DNA of 8,577 nt from Desulfobacterales bacterium (GTDB lineage: Bacteria; Desulfobacterota; Desulfobacteria; Desulfobacterales; Desulfobacteraceae): contig JAKSBB010001094.1 in the NCBI GenBank assembly GCA_022361315.1, forward strand, positions 1 through 8,577, given 5' to 3'. Positions 5,264-8,577 of this stretch are shown here, in pieces. The notes under the pieces were generated by a model that did no database searches, had not been told where the DNA came from, and saw only the letters and a program-made list of their open reading frames with translations. The translations under genes and the position numbers were made by a program. Numbering within the stretch: position 1 is the first letter of the stretch; each line of letters starts with the position of its first letter.

Positions 5264-6682
5264 ATGGCCAAATACCAGATCCTCATTGTGGATGACAGCC
5301 GGATGATGCGAAGCGTTATCAAGGGCTATCTGGAAGGATTTGACAGCGAGTTCACCGAGGCCTCCGACGGGGTCATGGCCTATGACCTGGCCTGCCGGAA
5401 ACCCTTCGATCTGATCATCACCGATGTGGAAATGCCCAATAAAAACGGGTTCGAACTCTGCCAGGATCTGAAGAAACACACCGCCACACGCAGCATTCCC
5501 ATATTGATTATCAGCTCCTTTGATTCGGAACAGGATATCCACACCGGATTTCAGGCCGGGGCCACGGCCTATCTGTCCAAGGACGAAGTGCATGACCAGC
5601 TGGTACCCAAGGTGGAAAGCATTCTGTCCAAGGCCTTTTTCAACGTTTCCAAGCAGATACTCATCGTGGACGATTCCGCCCTGATCCGGAAACTGCTTCA
5701 AACAGAGCTGTCCAAGGAAGGCTACCAGATTGTCACGGCAAAAAACGGCAGGGAAGGACTCTTCAAAATAGAGGTGGAAAAACCGGATCTCATCATTTCG
5801 GACATCGATATGCCGGAGATGAACGGCTTCCAGTTCTGCGGGGCGGTCCACAACGACCCGGCCCTGAAAACCATTCCCTTTATCGTGATGAGTTCCAATG
5901 CCGACCGGGGGCATATGCAGCGGATGCTGCAGCGGGGTGCCCAGGCCTATCTGGTGAAACCCTTCAACATTGACCAGTTGATTATCCTCATCGACAAACT
6001 GCTCTCCCACCAATTCGTGATGCTGCTCAAGGAACGGGAGCGGCTGGATGCGGAGCGGCACATGATGCTGGCCAGTATCACCAGTCTGATCAACGCCCTT
6101 GAGGCAAGGGATCCTTATACCCGGGGCCATTCCACCGCCGTGGCCAGGATTGCCTCCGGCATGGCAGGATTGGCCGGGGCCACAGAAAACGAGTGCCAGA
6201 CCATCCTTATCGGCGGGCAGCTACACGATATCGGAAAAATCGGTATCCGGGACGAGATCCTTCTCAAACCCGAACGTTTGAGCGATGAGGAATACGAACT
6301 CATCAAACAGCATCCGGTGATCGGCACGGATATCCTATCTCCCATCGAAAGCCTCCGGGAAATTATCCCCATTGTGCAATACCACCACGAACGATTCGAC
6401 GGAAAGGGTTACCCCAAAGGCCTGCAGGGCACCGACATTCCGCTATGGGCAAGGATCACCTCGGTGGCGGACACCTTCCATGCCCTCACCAGCAACCGGA
6501 CCTACCGCCGGGGAGTCCGGCATGACAACGCCCTCCGGGTCATCCGGGAAGTCAGGGGACGGCAGCTCTGCCCGGAATGTGTTGATCTGTTTATGGACTG
6601 GATTCATTCCGATACCGCCAAAGACCTGGCTCTGGATGATCCCCTTCCCCTCCCCACCCATATTCCCAGGGTAAACGCCTGA
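5264..6682 (+). CDS. Tandem-receiver HD-GYP protein, predicted cyclic-di-GMP phosphodiesterase
   Basis: A 472-residue cytoplasmic response regulator that should hydrolyse cyclic-di-GMP when phosphorylated by a histidine kinase. REC1 (about 5-120) has Asp10-Asp11, phospho-acceptor Asp54 (TDVEMP), Ser84/85 and Lys106. REC2 (about 131-248) has Asp136-Asp137, acceptor Asp180 (SDIDMP), Ser210 and Lys232-Pro233, so both look able to accept phosphate. A charged linker (about 253-268) leads to HD-GYP (about 270-450). Its metal and substrate motifs are intact: His289 in TRGHS, His321-Asp322 in LHDIGKIGI, His350 in KQHP, His374-His375 in YHHERFDGKGYPKG, and Asp403 in SVADTFHALTSNRTYR. Usual FDALTSDRPYR is FHALTSNRTYR here, and usual QFDP is QLCPEC. 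REC1 starts at residue 5, which supports this ATG, although its ribosome site is weak. No cognate kinase lies in the window. Confidence 0.93.
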   Translation: MAKYQILIVDDSRMMRSVIKGYLEGFDSEFTEASDGVMAYDLACRKPFDLIITDVEMPNKNGFELCQDLKKHTATRSIPILIISSFDSEQDIHTGFQAGATAYLSKDEVHDQLVPKVESILSKAFFNVSKQILIVDDSALIRKLLQTELSKEGYQIVTAKNGREGLFKIEVEKPDLIISDIDMPEMNGFQFCGAVHNDPALKTIPFIVMSSNADRGHMQRMLQRGAQAYLVKPFNIDQLIILIDKLLSHQFVMLLKERERLDAERHMMLASITSLINALEARDPYTRGHSTAVARIASGMAGLAGATENECQTILIGGQLHDIGKIGIRDEILLKPERLSDEEYELIKQHPVIGTDILSPIESLREIIPIVQYHHERFDGKGYPKGLQGTDIPLWARITSVADTFHALTSNRTYRRGVRHDNALRVIREVRGRQLCPECVDLFMDWIHSDTAKDLALDDPLPLPTHIPRVNA

Positions 6683-6775
6683 CCATGCCCCACCGCTTTC
6701 GGCAACTTGCCTCCTTCACAGAGAAGTGATAAAAATGACATTTAGTGTGCGAATTTTGCCTTTTTACCCATTGGC

Positions 6776-6782
6776 AGGAGGA
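6776..6782 (+). promoter_or_regulatory. Ribosome binding site that fixes the GlxA-like regulator start at 6787
   Basis: AGGAGGA lies four to five bases before the ATG at 6787. An in-frame GTG at 6745 would add 14 residues, but it has no such site, and the DJ-1-like fold begins almost at once after the ATG. Confidence 0.75.
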
Positions 6783-6786
6783 TTTT

Positions 6787-7764
6787 ATGGCAACCATAAA
6801 CATATTGGCCGTTGAAGGTGCCCTATTTTCGAACATCACCGGTTTCTGTGACGCCCTGTATATTGCAAATCTCTGGCACCAGGAACTGACCGGCAGCAAG
6901 GAACGGCTGTTCAACACCCGGATACTCACCATGGACGGCAACCCGGTAAACGCCTGCGGCGGTATCCGGATTGAACCCCAAGGGTCCATCGGTGATGCCG
7001 GCCCCTGTGATTACGCCATCGTCAGTCCCCAGCTTCCCCATAAAACACAGATGCCGGAGGGAATGGACCGTCTCGGTCTCTGGCTGGACGGCCTGACGGA
7101 TTGCGGCACCACAGTGGCAAGCGTGTGCACCGGTGCCTTTATTCTGGCGGAAACCGGGCTTCTGGATCAGAGGAAGGCCACCACCAACTGGCAGTTTGCC
7201 CGGATGTTCCGGCGGCGGTACCCCACCGTTGATCTTCAGGCCGACCAGATGCTGGTGCGGGACGGCAGCTTTATCACCACGGGTGCGGTGACGGCGCTTT
7301 ACAATCTGATTCTATACATGGTTCAGGATCTGGGGTCCCAGGCCCTGGCGTCGGTCGTGAGCAAAGCACTGCTCATTGACCACAACCGCCGGGATCAAAC
7401 CCCTTACAGCCGGTTTATGCCGGCACGGGGTCATAATGACGATCAGATCAAGGCGGCCCAGACATACATCGAAAACGATTTTTCAAATATTGAAAGCATC
7501 GAGGAAATCGCCAGGGAGGTGGGGGTCAGCCCCCGCCATTTCATCCGCAGATTCAAAAAGGCCACCGGAGACCCGCCGCTGAAATACCTGCAGCAGGTCC
7601 GTATCGAAAAGGCCAAAGAAAAGCTGGAAACCACCCGGGAAACCGTGGAGAATATCACCTGGGCAGTGGGGTATAAGGACCTGAGTTCTTTCGGCCGGCT
7701 GTTCAAGCAGTATACGGGGCTTTCCCCCAAGGTATACCGGGACAGGTTTTCACCGCATAGCTGA
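6787..7764 (+). CDS. GlxA-like AraC-family transcriptional regulator (DJ-1/PfpI domain plus HTH)
   Basis: A 325-residue DNA-binding regulator. The N-terminal DJ-1/PfpI (class I glutamine amidotransferase-like) domain spans about 4-180 and carries the nucleophile-elbow motif ASVCTGAFILAETGLLDQRKATTNW (111-135) with Cys114. In this family the domain normally senses a ligand instead of acting as an enzyme. The C-terminal AraC domain (about 218-322) has two helix-turn-helix units: IESIEEIAREVGVSPRHFIRRFKKATGDPPLKYLQQVRIEKA and then ENITWAVGYKDLSSFGRLFKQYTGLSPKVYR, the canonical GY..SSF.R.FK...G.SP.YR pattern. Characterised relatives control carnitine, arginine or glycine-betaine catabolism; the ligand here is unknown. 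It starts 104 bases after the HD-GYP gene. A TTGCCT-N17-TAAAAA pair (6707-6735) is a weak possible promoter. Convergent with the next gene. Confidence 0.92.
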   Translation: MATINILAVEGALFSNITGFCDALYIANLWHQELTGSKERLFNTRILTMDGNPVNACGGIRIEPQGSIGDAGPCDYAIVSPQLPHKTQMPEGMDRLGLWLDGLTDCGTTVASVCTGAFILAETGLLDQRKATTNWQFARMFRRRYPTVDLQADQMLVRDGSFITTGAVTALYNLILYMVQDLGSQALASVVSKALLIDHNRRDQTPYSRFMPARGHNDDQIKAAQTYIENDFSNIESIEEIAREVGVSPRHFIRRFKKATGDPPLKYLQQVRIEKAKEKLETTRETVENITWAVGYKDLSSFGRLFKQYTGLSPKVYRDRFSPHS

Positions 7765-7779
7765 CCGGCAGGCCGCCGG
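7765..7779. other. Short inverted repeat between convergent genes
   Basis: CCGGC and GCCGG flank a five-base centre in the 21 bases between two convergent stop codons. A hairpin here could help stop converging transcripts, but the stem is only five pairs and no adjacent T-run follows on either strand. Confidence 0.2.
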
Positions 7780-7785
7780 CCGATA

Positions 7786-8436
7786 TCAGTTCAACGCCTT
7801 TTTAATCTCGGCGGCCAGGCGGTAACCGGTCATGGCGATACACTCCGCATCCAGATAGGTTTCCACATCCCCGCGGAACAGCACCGAGCAGGATGCAGGG
7901 AACCCATCCTCAGCATCGTTGAACAGCAAGAGCATGGGGATTTCCGGAAGACAGGGAATCTCCATCACCAGATCATAACTCAAATCCATGTCAGGCACCC
8001 GTCCCTGAAGACGGGACGCAATGGCTTCCGCCCCCCCTGTTTTTCCGGACAGAGCGTCGGTTAAAGCCGTTTCCACATTGTCCCGGAAATAAACGGTCAG
8101 GGGGCCGGATTCCTTCAGATCCCGGAACCCCACCCATTCCGTATTTGCTTTCACGTTAGGGGCTGAAGCCGTTTTCCCCCTGTCCCGGCCCATGATCAGA
8201 TAACGGCACAGCACGATACAGGCATCATAGCCGGCCCGGGAGCCGTCAGGTCTGAGGATGGCCTGTGGTGAGACATGATAGGTCCTGCCCAGATAGCTGA
8301 AGGTCACCCGGACACCGTCTTGCGCATCCGCCACCTCTCCCCCCAGTTCCTGCCCTACGGCGGCAAGATCCAGCGTTTTCAGTTGCTTCAGGTAATCTTC
8401 GTAGTGCCGCTCAAATACCGGTGATGCGTCTGTCAT
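7786..8436 (-). CDS. DUF3786 domain protein
   Basis: A 216-residue protein of a family I know mainly from strict anaerobes such as sulfate reducers, acetogens and methanogens; its function is not established. There is no signal peptide or membrane helix, so it should be cytoplasmic. Family-like features are the WVGFRDL motif (101-107), a long C-terminal core with YDLVMEIPCLPEIPMLLLF (154-172) and DAEDGFPASCSVLFR (174-188), and YLDAE (194-198). The family's usual P-x-I-P...F.D..DxFPA...VLF pattern is thus present. Cys73, Cys77, Cys162 and Cys183 are dispersed and form no obvious cluster motif. AAGGA lies nine bases before the ATG. It has its own promoter and is convergent with the GlxA-like regulator. 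The family call rests on motif memory, not a search. Confidence 0.72.
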   Translation of the reverse strand: MTDASPVFERHYEDYLKQLKTLDLAAVGQELGGEVADAQDGVRVTFSYLGRTYHVSPQAILRPDGSRAGYDACIVLCRYLIMGRDRGKTASAPNVKANTEWVGFRDLKESGPLTVYFRDNVETALTDALSGKTGGAEAIASRLQGRVPDMDLSYDLVMEIPCLPEIPMLLLFNDAEDGFPASCSVLFRGDVETYLDAECIAMTGYRLAAEIKKALN

Positions 8437-8489
8437 AATCGGTCTTCCTTCTGTTGAATTCCTGATCCGTTAGATGCTTAGCAGCCAGC

Positions 8490-8518
8490 ATCCTACCCCT
8501 GTCCCCGGTGAAAATCAA
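8490..8518 (-). promoter_or_regulatory. Promoter for the DUF3786 gene
   Basis: On the minus strand TTGATT (8518-8513) and TAGGAT (8495-8490) are exactly 17 bases apart and lie about 55 bases before the ATG at 8436. Predicted transcription start is near 8483. Confidence 0.5.
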
Positions 8519-8564
8519 GGTGTCCCTTTTACAGGCCTGCCGTCTTTTAAAACAGCGGACACCT
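8518..8564. repeat. 8-bp inverted repeat upstream of the DUF3786 gene
   Basis: AGGTGTCC (8518-8525) and GGACACCT (8557-8564) are exact reverse complements 31 bases apart. They sit against the -35 of the DUF3786 promoter and inside a possible divergent promoter, so they could be half-sites of a shared operator. Alternatively they are a chance match. Confidence 0.35.
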
Positions 8565-8574
8565 GTGCTATACT
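8546..8574 (+). promoter_or_regulatory. Possible divergent promoter leading out of the window
   Basis: TATACT (8569-8574) is preceded by TGC, giving an extended -10 (TGnTATACT), with a weak TTTAAA 17 bases upstream. It points rightward toward a gene outside the window, so the target cannot be checked here. Confidence 0.35.
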
Positions 8575-8577
8575 GGC

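Noticed and set aside
5093..6130. Minus-strand open frame of about 345 codons opposite the HD-GYP gene
   Set aside because: The plus frame has two complete receivers and an intact HD-GYP domain. The antisense translation has Gly/His/Phe-rich shadow composition.

Overview
The window looks like ordinary chromosomal DNA from an anaerobic proteobacterium-like organism. A sulfate-reducing Desulfobacterota member (Desulfobacteraceae-type) is my best guess. Reasons: GC-rich coding sequence with AT-rich intergenic gaps, a TRAP-type solute uptake operon, a DUF3786 protein (a family I know mainly from strict anaerobes), and a tandem-receiver HD-GYP protein. The taxonomic call is inference only; no rRNA or marker gene is present. 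I see no transposase, integrase, phage gene, CRISPR array or tRNA.

Layout. (1) 1-2427, minus strand: a tripartite TRAP transporter operon in the order dctP-dctQ-dctM, with dctM running off the left edge. A strong stem-loop lies between dctP and dctQ, and dctQ and dctM overlap by ATGA. (2) 2428-2869: a regulatory gap. On the minus strand it holds a promoter with a perfect TTGACA, a 29-codon open frame with a ribosome binding site, and a hairpin plus T-run terminator directly after that frame's stop codon, all upstream of dctP. This is the layout of a leader-peptide attenuator. Next to the promoter is an AT-rich block with repeated and inverted motifs. (3) 2870-4689, plus strand: a ten-helix EamA/DMT permease, then a TesB-type acyl-CoA thioesterase II, 56 bases apart and possibly co-transcribed. 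(4) 4690-5263: a 574-base gap. It holds a near-perfect 22-bp palindrome built from a 9-base CACGAAG unit, a candidate 33-residue membrane microprotein on the minus strand with its own promoter and ribosome binding site, and the promoter of the next gene. (5) 5264-6682, plus strand: REC-REC-HD-GYP, a predicted cyclic-di-GMP phosphodiesterase under two-component control. (6) 6787-7764, plus strand: a GlxA-like AraC regulator (DJ-1/PfpI domain plus AraC helix-turn-helix). (7) 7786-8436, minus strand: a DUF3786 protein, convergent with the regulator, with its own promoter and an upstream inverted repeat that may also serve a divergent gene beyond the right edge.

How they fit together: the TRAP operon is a self-contained sodium- or proton-driven uptake system for an organic acid or similar solute. 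The permease, thioesterase, signalling protein, regulator and DUF3786 protein look like separate small transcription units, not one pathway. The parts that known genes explain least are the dctP leader, the CACGAAG palindrome and the small membrane ORF.
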